A DNA stretch of 10,638 nucleotides, taken from assembly GCA_031400185.1 (NCBI GenBank), contig JANNPN010000172.1:1-10638 (forward strand). Direction: 5' to 3'. The position numbers and the translations under genes are program-made. Below the pieces are notes generated by a model. That model saw nothing but the letters and a program-made list of their open reading frames with translations, was not told the DNA's origin and ran no database searches. Origin of the DNA: UTPRO1 sp031400185. Its GTDB lineage: Bacteria > Desulfobacterota > Binatia > UTPRO1. Of this stretch, positions 1 to 7,100 are shown one piece after another (positions within the stretch are counted from its first letter, which is position 1; each line of letters opens with the position of its first letter).

Positions 1-311
1 GGGAAGGCGATGCTGGTTCGCTCGACGGTAGTGTCTCCGTTTGATGACGCCCCGGAGCCGCAGTCTGCGTCCTCGTTCTATGTGGTGGCAGCAGGCGAGC
101 GGGTCGGGGATGGCTTCTACGGTCGCCGGATCGGTGCCGCCCAGCGCGTACAGCTCGCCGCAGCCTCTCTGGCTTGCGCACACGCGAGCTGCGGCTCCTC
201 GAAGCCATCCCCGACCCGCCCGCCGGCGACACCGAACGAGGACGCAGACTGCGGCTCCGGGGCGTCATCAAACGGAGACACTACCGTCGAGCGAACCAGC
301 ATCGCCTTCCC
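1..311. repeat. Large near-palindromic inverted repeat at the left edge
   Basis: Bases 1-78 are the exact reverse complement of 234-311. Inside these arms, 99-117 is the exact reverse complement of 201-219. The short stretches between (79-98 on the left, 220-233 on the right) are diverged and differ in length. The centre, 118-200, is not self-complementary. Together they form a long interrupted hairpin. I see no convincing gene here: the open frames in the two arms are mirror copies of one another and have no clear Shine-Dalgarno. The left arm starts at base 1, so the repeat may continue outside. It could be a palindromic mobile element, a remnant of an inverted duplication, or an assembly effect at a contig end. 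The diverged inner part argues against a simple fold-back artefact. Confidence 0.85.
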
Positions 312-380
312 CCCCGGTCTTCAGGTAGACTCCGCGTCTCCTCGCGGCCCCCGCCAGCTCCGGACTCAGGAAGGAAGCCC

Positions 381-1778
381 ATGAATTTGAAGAAGATGCT
401 CGTCACCGTCGTGAAGACGCTCGTCACCGTCGGCATCTTCGTGTCGCTCTTCGTCGAGTTCGGCGGGGGCAAGGTCGCGGTCTCGCGGAGCGGGTTCGCG
501 GATGGCTCCATCTTCTACCGGGCGAACCCGGCGAGCCCGGGCTTCGTCGGAAAGCTGAAAGCGAAGCTCACGGGGGCAGAGCTTCCCGAGCCCTACGTCC
601 CCGTCTCGAGCGCGTACGCCTGTACGCTCGCGCTCGAAGGCGGCCAGGTCATGATCAAGACCGAGGCCGGTGACGTCGTGAAGCTGCGAGCGTTGCACCA
701 CTGCGTCGACGGCACGCTCGGCCAGGTGCTCGCCGGCCCCGACGACGACCGCAAGGTCCCGCTCGCGCAGGCGACCGGCGCGACGGTCTGGGTCGAGAAG
801 CAGGGCGTGCAGCGCGTGCCGATGACGGTCGAGGACCTCTGGACGGAGGTGCAGAGCCTGAACCTCGGGGTGTTCATCCCCTGGCTCCTCTTCGCGACCT
901 TCATCAAGTTCCTCGGCATCATGGCGAACATCGTGCGCTGGAAGGTCCTGCTCGGGGGCCAGGGAATGGAGTTCGGGTTCGGCTGGCTGACGGCCAGCTA
1001 TTTCGTCGGCCGCTTCTTCGGGATCGTGATGCCGTCGACGCTCGGGCTCGACGGCTGGCGGCTCTACGATACGATCCGGATCTCGCGAAAGCCGGTCGAG
1101 TGCGCGACGGTCCTCGCAGTCGAGCGCATCACGGGTCTCATCGGCCTGATTGCCACCATCCTTCTCTTCATGCCGTTCGCCGACCTGCAGGGCCGGACGT
1201 TCGCGGACGTCGTCCAAAGGCTCGCGGTGCCGCTCGCGGGCGCCGTCATCTTCGGTCTTGCGTTGCTGCTGCAGCCCGCGATGTTCGCGCCGCTCATCCG
1301 GCTCGTGCCGATCGCCAAGATCCGGACGTTCCTCGAGAACGCGATCCGGAGTGCCACCGCCTACTCGACCCGTCGCGGCACGCTGGTGATCGCGCTGCTC
1401 TGCGCGGTCTTCGGTCAGCTCACGACCATGGCAATGTACTTCGGGAACGCGATGGCGCTCCAGGTCGAGGGCGTGACGGTCCTGCAGGTCTTCTATGCCG
1501 CCGCCGTCATGACCCTCTTCACGTTCCTCATCCCGACCGCCGCCGGCGAGGGTGTGCGCGAGCTCATGTTCGTCGAGCTTCTCGGCGGCAAGATCCCGAC
1601 CGCGAAGGCGTTCCTCATCGGTCACCTCGGTTTCTGGATCGAGAAGCTCCTCCTCTCGTTCCAGGGCGGCATCTTCCTGCTGTGGGCGCCGAAGTCGTAC
1701 AAGCGCGTGACCCGCGAGGACCTCGAGCGCTTGAGGGAGGAGACGGCCCGCGATCGACAGGTCCGCGCGACCGCCTGA
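381..1778 (+). CDS. Flippase-like (LPG_synthase_TM / UPF0104) membrane protein with an extra N-terminal soluble domain
   Basis: A 465-aa polytopic inner-membrane protein. The start is ATG 381, preceded by AGGAAGG at 368-374. TM1 is about residues 7-26; the remaining hydrophobic segments begin near 164. The membrane core has the pattern I associate with the YbhN/AglD/MprF-flippase-related family: PSTLGLDGWRLYD (218-230), ERITGLIGL (248-256) and PTAAGEGVRE (385-394), plus a basic, charged C-tail (438-465). Members of this family move or synthesise lipids; the substrate here is unknown. Residues ~30-160 between TM1 and TM2 form a long hydrophilic insert, probably periplasmic, with two cysteines (C81, C108) that could pair. 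The usual family layout has only a short loop there. The gene is first in a tight cluster with the acetyltransferase 15 nt downstream. Family call is firm; function is not. Confidence 0.87.
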   Translation: MNLKKMLVTVVKTLVTVGIFVSLFVEFGGGKVAVSRSGFADGSIFYRANPASPGFVGKLKAKLTGAELPEPYVPVSSAYACTLALEGGQVMIKTEAGDVVKLRALHHCVDGTLGQVLAGPDDDRKVPLAQATGATVWVEKQGVQRVPMTVEDLWTEVQSLNLGVFIPWLLFATFIKFLGIMANIVRWKVLLGGQGMEFGFGWLTASYFVGRFFGIVMPSTLGLDGWRLYDTIRISRKPVECATVLAVERITGLIGLIATILLFMPFADLQGRTFADVVQRLAVPLAGAVIFGLALLLQPAMFAPLIRLVPIAKIRTFLENAIRSATAYSTRRGTLVIALLCAVFGQLTTMAMYFGNAMALQVEGVTVLQVFYAAAVMTLFTFLIPTAAGEGVRELMFVELLGGKIPTAKAFLIGHLGFWIEKLLLSFQGGIFLLWAPKSYKRVTREDLERLREETARDRQVRATA

Positions 1779-1793
1779 GACCAACGTGATGCC

Positions 1794-2279
1794 GTGACCG
1801 ACCCGACCCTCGTCATCCGGCACGCCACGGCGGCCGACAAGCCCGCGCTCGGAAGGCTCGGCGCCGAGCTGCTGCGCGTTCACCACGCATTCGACGCCGA
1901 CCGCTTCATGGCGCCGGGGGCGCAGGCCGAGGAGGGGTACGGCCGCTTCCTCGCCGCCGAGCACCAGAACGACGACGTCGTGGTGCTGGTCGCCGAGCGC
2001 GCGGGCGAGATCCTCGGATACGTTTTCGCCGGCGTCGAGCCGCGCTCGTGGAAGGAGCTCCGCGACGTCGCCGGCTTCATCCACGACGTGTTCGTGGTCG
2101 AGGGCGCGCGCGGCACCGGCACCGGCGAGCGGCTGATGGAGGCGGGGGCCGAGTGGCTCCTCGCGCGCGGCGTGCCGCGCGTCATGTTGTGGACGGCCGA
2201 GAGGAACGAGCCCGCGCAGCGGCTCTTCGAGCGCCTCGGCTTTCGCCGCACCATGATCGAGATGACGCGCGAGCGCTGA
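1794..2279 (+). CDS. GNAT-family N-acetyltransferase
   Basis: A 161-aa cytosolic acyl-CoA-dependent acetyltransferase of normal GNAT length. The start is GTG 1794, 15 nt after the preceding stop; no ATG fits the frame, since the ATG at 1789 runs into a stop at once. The N-terminus (LVIRHATAADKPAL, residues 6-19) is the usual beta1-alpha1 opening. Motif A is visible: strand 96-102 (IHDVFVV), then the pyrophosphate-binding RGTGTG at 106-111 followed by helix 112-124. Motif B is TAERNEPAQRLFERLGF (134-150), with the common Asn138 and the GF ending. The acceptor substrate cannot be read from the sequence. Its stop overlaps the start of the pseudouridine synthase gene (TGATG), so the two are probably translationally coupled. 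Confidence 0.9.
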   Translation: MTDPTLVIRHATAADKPALGRLGAELLRVHHAFDADRFMAPGAQAEEGYGRFLAAEHQNDDVVVLVAERAGEILGYVFAGVEPRSWKELRDVAGFIHDVFVVEGARGTGTGERLMEAGAEWLLARGVPRVMLWTAERNEPAQRLFERLGFRRTMIEMTRER

Positions 2280-3151
2280 TGGCGGCGCCGGACGACGCCC
2301 GCGCGGTCGTCTGCCCGCCCGGCGGCGAGGATCGCCTCGACCGTGTGCTCGCGCGGCTCTGGCCTGCGACGTCGCGCGGCGCCGCGCGCCGCCTGATCGC
2401 GGAAGGCCGCGTCTTCGTCGACGGTCGCCGGTGCCGGGTGGCGTCGCGTCCGATCCGCGCCGGCAACGTGTTGCACGTCGCGACGGCGGAAGCGGTAGCG
2501 GTCGCCGCGTCGGTCGCTTTGCCGCCGATCCTCTTCGAGGACGCCGCCGTGCTCGCGATCGACAAGCCGGCCGGCATGGCGACGGCGCCGACCCGCGTCG
2601 GCGCGGCCGGGACGGCGCGCGACCTCGTGACCGAGGCGCTGCGCGCGCGGGCACGCGGGCCGGCGCGACTCTGGGTCGTGCACCGGCTCGACGCGGCGAC
2701 GTCGGGCGTGCTCGTGTTCGCGAAGACGCGTGCCGCCGCGGCCGCGCTCTCCGCGGCGTTCGCGGAGGGCCGGGTCGAGAAGACCTACCTCGCGCGGGTC
2801 GCGATCGCGCCGAGCGCGCCGCGCGGCCGCATCGACCTCGCGATCGTTACCGAAGGGCGGCGCGCCCGCGTCGATCCGAAGGGCCGTGCGGCCCGCACCG
2901 ACTGGGAGGTCGTCGCGACCGACGACGCCGGCGCGCTCCTCCGGCTCCGGCCCGCGACGGGGCGCATGCACCAACTGCGCGTCCACCTGCAGGCGATCGG
3001 CCACCCGATCGTGGGCGACCGCGTCTACGGCGGCGGACGCGCCCCGCGCCTCATGTTGCACGCGGAGCGCGTCATGGTGCCGCATCCCGGAACCGGTGTG
3101 GCGATCGAGATTCGCTCGCCGGCGAGCGATGCGCCGTCCAGTGTGTTCTGA
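2279..3151 (+). CDS. RluA-family RNA pseudouridine synthase with S4 domain
   Basis: A 290-aa cytosolic enzyme that isomerises uridine to pseudouridine in RNA. ATG 2279 shares its A with the TGA of the acetyltransferase gene. An S4 RNA-binding domain spans about 18-68 (DRLDRVLARL through the IRAGNVLHV strand). The catalytic domain follows from ~82: AIDKPAGM (93-100), then the hallmark VHRLDAATSG (134-143) in which Asp138 is the expected nucleophile, EKTYLA (167-172), and ATGRMHQLRVHL (226-237) with GHPIVGDRVYG (241-251). These are complete RluA/RluC/RluD-type signatures. Length is slightly below a typical ~300-320 aa RluC/RluD. The exact target (23S rRNA positions or tRNA) cannot be assigned, so no symbol is given. 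Composition is very Ala/Arg rich, in line with the high GC of the window. Confidence 0.94.
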   Translation: MAAPDDARAVVCPPGGEDRLDRVLARLWPATSRGAARRLIAEGRVFVDGRRCRVASRPIRAGNVLHVATAEAVAVAASVALPPILFEDAAVLAIDKPAGMATAPTRVGAAGTARDLVTEALRARARGPARLWVVHRLDAATSGVLVFAKTRAAAAALSAAFAEGRVEKTYLARVAIAPSAPRGRIDLAIVTEGRRARVDPKGRAARTDWEVVATDDAGALLRLRPATGRMHQLRVHLQAIGHPIVGDRVYGGGRAPRLMLHAERVMVPHPGTGVAIEIRSPASDAPSSVF

Positions 3152-3244
3152 GCTCGGATTCAGCGAGGGCGTCGATACGTTGCGAATCTTGCGCTCGCGG
3201 CGCCGCGACTGGCCGCTGCCGGACGTGAATGCCCGGCGGGCCGA

Positions 3245-3796
3245 CTACTGAGTGGGCGGCAGGCTCGGCCGTTGGACCGGCGCCTGACCGGGAGGCTGGA
3301 GCGGCCGGTCCTCTTTCCGGAGCGGACCGATCTTGGTGCGTACGGCCTCGGGCGCTTGCGGCGCGGGCAGGCGGTAGAGGTAGTTGGGGGTCGCGCCGGT
3401 CACGATCGGGTCCTGCCGGTATTCGTCGATGGCGCGAAAGACGTTCGCGTCGGGTGCGATCCGGAGGATGTAGCCGCCGTGCATGTCGACGGCGCGTACG
3501 AGCTGGCTCGCACGGTACTTGGCGTTCAGCCGGTCGAGTGAAGGGACTCCCAGGCGGAGCTTCGTCGGCGGTTGTCCCACGGCCGCCGCGATGGTGCGCT
3601 CCCCTTCGGGGGTGAAGCTGAGGATCAACTCACCCTCGACGTAGCCGTGCAGGCTCTGCGCGATCGCCGTCGTCGGGGGCGCTCCGGCCACGCCGGTCCG
3701 GACCGTCCGCGGCGCGCCCGTTTCGATCGTCTGCGTCGTGCATGCGGCGAGCATGCAAAGGACGACGATCGAAACGAGCGGGCGCGCCGCGGTCAC
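3245..3796 (-). CDS. Lipoprotein with a free-standing subtilase-propeptide-like domain
   Basis: A 183-aa exported protein. The start is GTG 3796, 12 nt after the stop of the DsbA-like gene; there is no good Shine-Dalgarno, so translation may depend on the upstream gene. The signal peptide ends in a lipobox, MLAAC (15-19), making Cys19 the likely lipidated residue. Residues ~52-143 look like the N-terminal propeptide of subtilases (fervidolysin-type prodomain): EGELILSFTPEG (54-65), GVPSLDRLNAKY (83-94), YILRIAPDANVFRAIDEYRQDP (109-130, in pieces) and the closing ATPNYLYRL (135-143), close to the common AEPNYxYR end. No catalytic Asp/His/Ser protease domain follows; the remainder is a Pro-rich tail. 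By family knowledge such domains are protease chaperones or inhibitors. A periplasmic inhibitor role is inference from motif resemblance only. Confidence 0.72.
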   Translation of the reverse strand: MTAARPLVSIVVLCMLAACTTQTIETGAPRTVRTGVAGAPPTTAIAQSLHGYVEGELILSFTPEGERTIAAAVGQPPTKLRLGVPSLDRLNAKYRASQLVRAVDMHGGYILRIAPDANVFRAIDEYRQDPIVTGATPNYLYRLPAPQAPEAVRTKIGPLRKEDRPLQPPGQAPVQRPSLPPTQ

Positions 3797-3808
3797 GACG
3801 GACTCGGA

Positions 3809-4540
3809 TCAGCTCTTCTTGCCCTTGGCCTTCAGCTCGGCGTCGATCTGCGCCTTGAAGCCGTCGACCGAGCGGTTCTGGGCGATCTTGCCGTTCACGA
3901 AGAAGCTCGGAGTGCCGCGCACGTCGCTCTTCGCACCGAGCGCCATCTCCTCGTCGACCTGCTTCTTCACCTCGTCCGAGCTCATATCGGCCTCGAACTT
4001 CTTCATGTCGAGCCCGACCTTCTCGGCGCTGCCCTTGATGGTTTCGGGCGTGAGCGTTCGGGTGTTCTTGTAGAGCTCGTCGTGCATCTCCCAGAACTTG
4101 CCCTGCTTGCCGGCGGCGATCGCGGCGCGGGCGGCCGGGTCGGCTTGCGGGTGGATCTGGCGGAGCGGGAACTGCTTCATCACGAAGTTGACGTCGTTCG
4201 GATACGCGGCCAGGACCTGTTCGATGATCGGTGCCGTTTGCGCGCAGAAGGGGCACTGGAAGTCGGAGAACATCGTGATGGTCACCGGCGCGCTCTTTGG
4301 ACCGCGGACCGCCGAGTTGCCGACCGGGATCTCGTAGACCTTGTTCGGGTCGACCTGCGGCCGTTGCGCCGCCGCCGGCGCCGCGGGTTTCGCCGCGAGG
4401 TCCTTTTCGATCTTCTCGAGCTTGGCGAGGATCTCTTTCTGCGTCGTCTGGACGGCTTCGATGTCGCTCTTTTGCGCGCACCCCGGAGCCGTCAAGGCCA
4501 AGGCCACGATCGCGGTCACATAGATACGATGGGTTTTCAT
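3809..4540 (-). CDS. DsbA-like thioredoxin-fold lipoprotein (thiol:disulfide oxidoreductase)
   Basis: A 243-aa exported protein. ATG 4540 has a near-perfect AAGGAGG five bases upstream. The signal peptide (1-20) ends in TAPGC, so Cys21 is a probable lipidation site. A short coiled coil (26-49) and a Pro/Ala linker (50-66) would hold the catalytic domain off the membrane. The DsbA/Thioredoxin_4 fold runs from ~67 to the end: ITMFSDFQCPFC (88-99) carries the CPFC redox motif (96-99), and RGTPSFFVNG (208-217) supplies the cis-proline loop (Pro211). A helical insert with KQGKFWEMHDELY (145-157) is typical of this group. Expected role: making or shuffling disulfides in exported proteins. First gene of a probable two-gene minus-strand operon, divergent from the Cys-rich secreted protein, a plausible client. 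BdbD-like and DsbC-like roles remain possible. Confidence 0.93.
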   Translation of the reverse strand: MKTHRIYVTAIVALALTAPGCAQKSDIEAVQTTQKEILAKLEKIEKDLAAKPAAPAAAQRPQVDPNKVYEIPVGNSAVRGPKSAPVTITMFSDFQCPFCAQTAPIIEQVLAAYPNDVNFVMKQFPLRQIHPQADPAARAAIAAGKQGKFWEMHDELYKNTRTLTPETIKGSAEKVGLDMKKFEADMSSDEVKKQVDEEMALGAKSDVRGTPSFFVNGKIAQNRSVDGFKAQIDAELKAKGKKS

Positions 4541-4545
4541 GGGTT

Positions 4546-4594
4546 CCTCCTTCGCCCCGGGGCGAAAATTGGCCCCGAGGTCTAGCGAAGGAGG
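4546..4594 (-). promoter_or_regulatory. Leader hairpin enclosing the Shine-Dalgarno of the DsbA-like gene
   Basis: In the minus-strand leader, CCTCCTTCGC (plus 4594-4585) is exactly complementary to GCGAAGGAGG (4555-4546). The second arm contains the whole AAGGAGG ribosome-binding site of the gene starting at 4540. Inside it sits a 6-bp GC stem (4558-4563 with 4572-4577) closing an 8-nt A/U-rich loop, with a 2/7-nt internal loop between the stems. The region also contains a 16-nt perfect palindrome (4551-4566) that offers a competing fold, or a DNA operator. The first arm resembles the anti-Shine-Dalgarno end of 16S rRNA. Structure is read directly; translational control is inferred. Confidence 0.55.
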
Positions 4595-4659
4595 CCGTCG
4601 AACACCAGCCGGGGGGCGGAAACGGCACTGGAACCCGCGGGCCAGGCGCCGAATCGTTC

Positions 4660-4689
4660 TTGACTGGATAACTACGCGAGCGCTATCGC
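4660..4689 (+). promoter_or_regulatory. Possible sigma70-like promoter for the Cys-rich secreted protein
   Basis: TTGACT at 4660-4665 is a good -35 match, and TATCGC at 4684-4689 is a poor -10 match at 18-nt spacing. It lies about 40 nt upstream of ATG 4731 in the only locally AT-richer stretch of the divergent intergenic region. The -10 is weak, so this is tentative. The minus-strand promoter for the DsbA-like gene must also lie in 4595-4730, but I could not place it. Confidence 0.3.
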
Positions 4690-4730
4690 ATTTGGGTCGC
4701 CCGGTCCGTCCGCCTTTCGAGGAGACCCCC

Positions 4731-6977
4731 ATGAGCCCCAAGCGTTTCGTCGTTGCCGTCCTCTCGTTCGGTCTGACGTTCCTCCTGGCCGGAGCGATCC
4801 CCGCCCGTGCCGACGCCGTGAAGTGCAAGGCGGCCATCACGAAGGCCTCCTCGCAGTACGTGCAAGCGCGCACGAAGGCGCTGGTCAAGTGCGAGGGCGC
4901 GGTCGTCGCGGGCAAGCTGCCGCTCGCGACCGACTGTAGCGACGAGCCGAAGACCGATGCCGCCATCGACAAAGCGAAGGACAAGATGGAGGCCGCGATC
5001 GAGAAAGCCTGCGGCGGCGGCGACAAGGACTGCGACTCGAACGGCGACAACGACTCGCTGGCGTCGATCGGCTGGAACGTCGGCACCTGTCCCGACATCG
5101 AGTCGCTCGGCTGCTCGATGGCGATCGACGACTGTCACGACGTGAGCGAGTGTCTCGAGTGCATCGCGAGCGAGGCGGTCGATCAAGCGGTGAAGCTCTA
5201 TTACGACGACCTCGTTCTCCCGAGCACGAGCGACAAGACGCTCAACAAGTGTCAGCAGACGATCGGCAAGGCATCCGCGGCGTTCCTCGCCAGCAAGACC
5301 AAGGCGCTCGCGAAGTGCTGGGCCGCCGTCAACAAGGGCGCGATCACCGGGCCGTGTCCGTCCCCGGGCGACGGCAAGGCGGCGGCGGCGATCACGGCGG
5401 CCGAGACGAAGAAGATCAAGGCCATCTGCAAAGCGTGCGGCGGCGACGACAAAGGCTGCGATCAGACCGTGAACGGTCCGACCGCGACCGTCCCCGGCAC
5501 CGGCGGCAGCAACGACATTTCGCCCGCGACGATCGGCTTCCCCGCGAGCTGCGCGAACCTGTCGCTCCCCGGCGGACCGAGCTGCAGTCAGCCCATCGCG
5601 ACGCTCGCCGACCTCGTCGAGTGCGTCGACTGCATCACCGAATTCAAGGTCGACTGCACCGATCGCCTGGCGGTGCCGTGGGGCGCCTCGTATCCCGGCG
5701 AGTGCAATCCCGGCTGCGGCAACGACGTGCTCGAGGGCGGTGAGGTGTGCGACACGTCGCAGGACGCGGCCTGTCCGGGGTATTGCGCGCCGGCGATCGT
5801 CGCCGACGGATGCACCTGTCCGACCGGCGGATTCAGCATCAACGGCATTCCCGGCGCCGACCTCGATACCGGCTGGACCGGCATCGCGCACAACCAAGGC
5901 GCGCTCTCCGGCCATATCTTCGACGCGTTCGTCTACGGGTGCTCGACCGCCGGGCCCGACAAGGACTGCACGTTCGTTGCAAGCTACGCGACCCCGTACT
6001 TCGGCTCGCCGCTGCCGCTCTCCTCGGGCGGCATTCCGATCTGTGTCGTCAACGAGGTCACCGGCACGACCAACGGAACCTTCAATCTCGTGACCGGCGC
6101 GCTCGTCTACGACTACGCGTTGATCTCGCGCGTCCACAACGGGATCACGGTCGACCAGCCGTGTCCGCGGTGCGACGGCGACGCCGGCATCGACGACGAT
6201 GTGAAGGACGGCACCTGCACGGGCGGCCTCACTCCGGGCGCGGCGTGTGACGTCGACGGCGTGACCGCGTCCTTCGGTGGGACGTCGTTCGATTGCTTCC
6301 CGTCGACCAGCAACATCGGGAATCTGTCGATCGTCTTCGACGACGCAACGACCGGCACCAAGAGCGTGACGACGTCGGCCGCGAGCCCGAATTGCACGGG
6401 CATCTTCGGTCCGAAGTGCTTCTGCGACACGTGCAACAACGCGTCCAGCAACGCCTGTTTCTCCAACGCGGATTGTCCGCCGAGCGGGGGCAGCCCCGGC
6501 ATCTGCGGCGGGTTCCGTTGCCTCGGCGGTCTGAACGCCGGTGCGCCGTGCTCGACCGCGAGCCAGTGCCCGTCGAGCTCGTGCGCGCGGCCGGGTCAGC
6601 TGACCCGGCCGAACGCGTGCGCGGACGACACGAGCGTCCCGGGCGACGGTACCGTGTGCGCCGACATCGGGGGCGATCAGGGCGAGTGCCCCGAAGGCCC
6701 CGTCGACACCACCTGCGCGCCGCCGGAGCAGTTCCTGACGTGCACGGCGGCGAACCAGATCGCCGATTGTCCCCTCACGGGCACCTGCCTCACCCCCAAC
6801 CGCCCGTGCTTCCTGCCGACGGTGACGCGTTCCGGGACGCCGGGACCCACGGGCGGTGCCTACGCCGGAAACTTCTGCATCTCGCCGACCGGTGCCGCGT
6901 CGGTAAACGCCGTCGCGGGGCTCCCCGGGCTCGGCGCGTTGGTTCTCCCCTACACCCTCTCCGTCACCGTCCCGTAG
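4731..6977 (+). CDS. Large secreted cysteine-rich protein with duplicated N-terminal helical domain
   Basis: 748 aa from ATG 4731, with CGAGGAG at 4718-4724 as ribosome-binding site. A Sec signal peptide covers ~1-28 (ends ARADA). Two homologous helical units follow, offset about 142 residues: KCKAAITKAS (31-40) with TKALVKC (48-54), EKACGGGDKDC (91-101) and ECLEC (140-144); then KCQQTIGKAS (173-182) with TKALAKC (190-196), CKACGGDDKGC (233-243) and ECVDC (297-301). Residues 325-363 include CGNDVLEGGEVCD, like DUF4215/Myxococcus disulfide repeats. The remainder is beta-rich and Cys-rich, with two CxGGLxxGAxC units (CTGGLTPGAAC and CLGGLNAGAPC), and ends with AGLPGLGALVLP. I count about 56 cysteines, no lipobox and no anchor, so it is probably secreted or cell-surface and disulfide-stabilised. 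I recognise the style from deltaproteobacterial/Binatia metagenomes; no function is known to me. Confidence 0.88.
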   Translation: MSPKRFVVAVLSFGLTFLLAGAIPARADAVKCKAAITKASSQYVQARTKALVKCEGAVVAGKLPLATDCSDEPKTDAAIDKAKDKMEAAIEKACGGGDKDCDSNGDNDSLASIGWNVGTCPDIESLGCSMAIDDCHDVSECLECIASEAVDQAVKLYYDDLVLPSTSDKTLNKCQQTIGKASAAFLASKTKALAKCWAAVNKGAITGPCPSPGDGKAAAAITAAETKKIKAICKACGGDDKGCDQTVNGPTATVPGTGGSNDISPATIGFPASCANLSLPGGPSCSQPIATLADLVECVDCITEFKVDCTDRLAVPWGASYPGECNPGCGNDVLEGGEVCDTSQDAACPGYCAPAIVADGCTCPTGGFSINGIPGADLDTGWTGIAHNQGALSGHIFDAFVYGCSTAGPDKDCTFVASYATPYFGSPLPLSSGGIPICVVNEVTGTTNGTFNLVTGALVYDYALISRVHNGITVDQPCPRCDGDAGIDDDVKDGTCTGGLTPGAACDVDGVTASFGGTSFDCFPSTSNIGNLSIVFDDATTGTKSVTTSAASPNCTGIFGPKCFCDTCNNASSNACFSNADCPPSGGSPGICGGFRCLGGLNAGAPCSTASQCPSSSCARPGQLTRPNACADDTSVPGDGTVCADIGGDQGECPEGPVDTTCAPPEQFLTCTAANQIADCPLTGTCLTPNRPCFLPTVTRSGTPGPTGGAYAGNFCISPTGAASVNAVAGLPGLGALVLPYTLSVTVP

Positions 6978-7100
6978 CAGGTTGCTGAAAAAGGGCCATC
7001 TGCGTCGTTGCTCGGTCGCTCACTTGTGCGGCGTAGCTCCCGCTACGCCTCCGCGTTCGCTCGCTCGCGCCTAGCAGCTGACCCTTTTTGAGCAACCTGC
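6977..7100 (+). repeat. Palindromic MITE/REP-like element, copy 1
   Basis: A 124-nt unit beginning GCAGGTTGCTGAAAAAGG and ending CCTTTTTGAGCAACCTGC, so its ends are inverted repeats with one mismatch. An inner perfect hairpin, GGCGTAGC-TCCC-GCTACGCC, sits near the centre. Its first base coincides with the last base of the TAG stop of the Cys-rich gene. The A-run/GGG on one end and CCC/T-run on the other give the layout of a bidirectional terminator. It has no coding capacity. About 90% identical to the inverted second copy at 7233-7355. Confidence 0.88.

Noticed and set aside
10..302. Plus- and minus-strand open frames at the left edge that start with the same MLVRSTVVSPFDD sequence
   Set aside because: They are identical only because the DNA is an inverted repeat; there is no clear ribosome-binding site or family resemblance.
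366..2654. Very long open frame on the minus strand opposite the flippase, acetyltransferase and pseudouridine synthase genes
   Set aside because: It is Arg/Asp/Glu/His-rich shadow translation in GC-rich DNA, with no domain, while the plus-strand genes there carry clear family motifs.
3195..3208. 14-nt perfect palindrome (TCGCGGCGCCGCGA) between the convergent pseudouridine synthase and lipoprotein genes as a terminator
   Set aside because: It has no loop and no T-run; such palindromes are easily found by chance in GC-rich DNA.
4683..6137. Long open frame on the minus strand opposite the Cys-rich secreted protein
   Set aside because: Low-complexity Arg/Ala/Val/Asp composition without motifs. 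The plus strand has a signal peptide, ribosome-binding site and internal homologous repeats.
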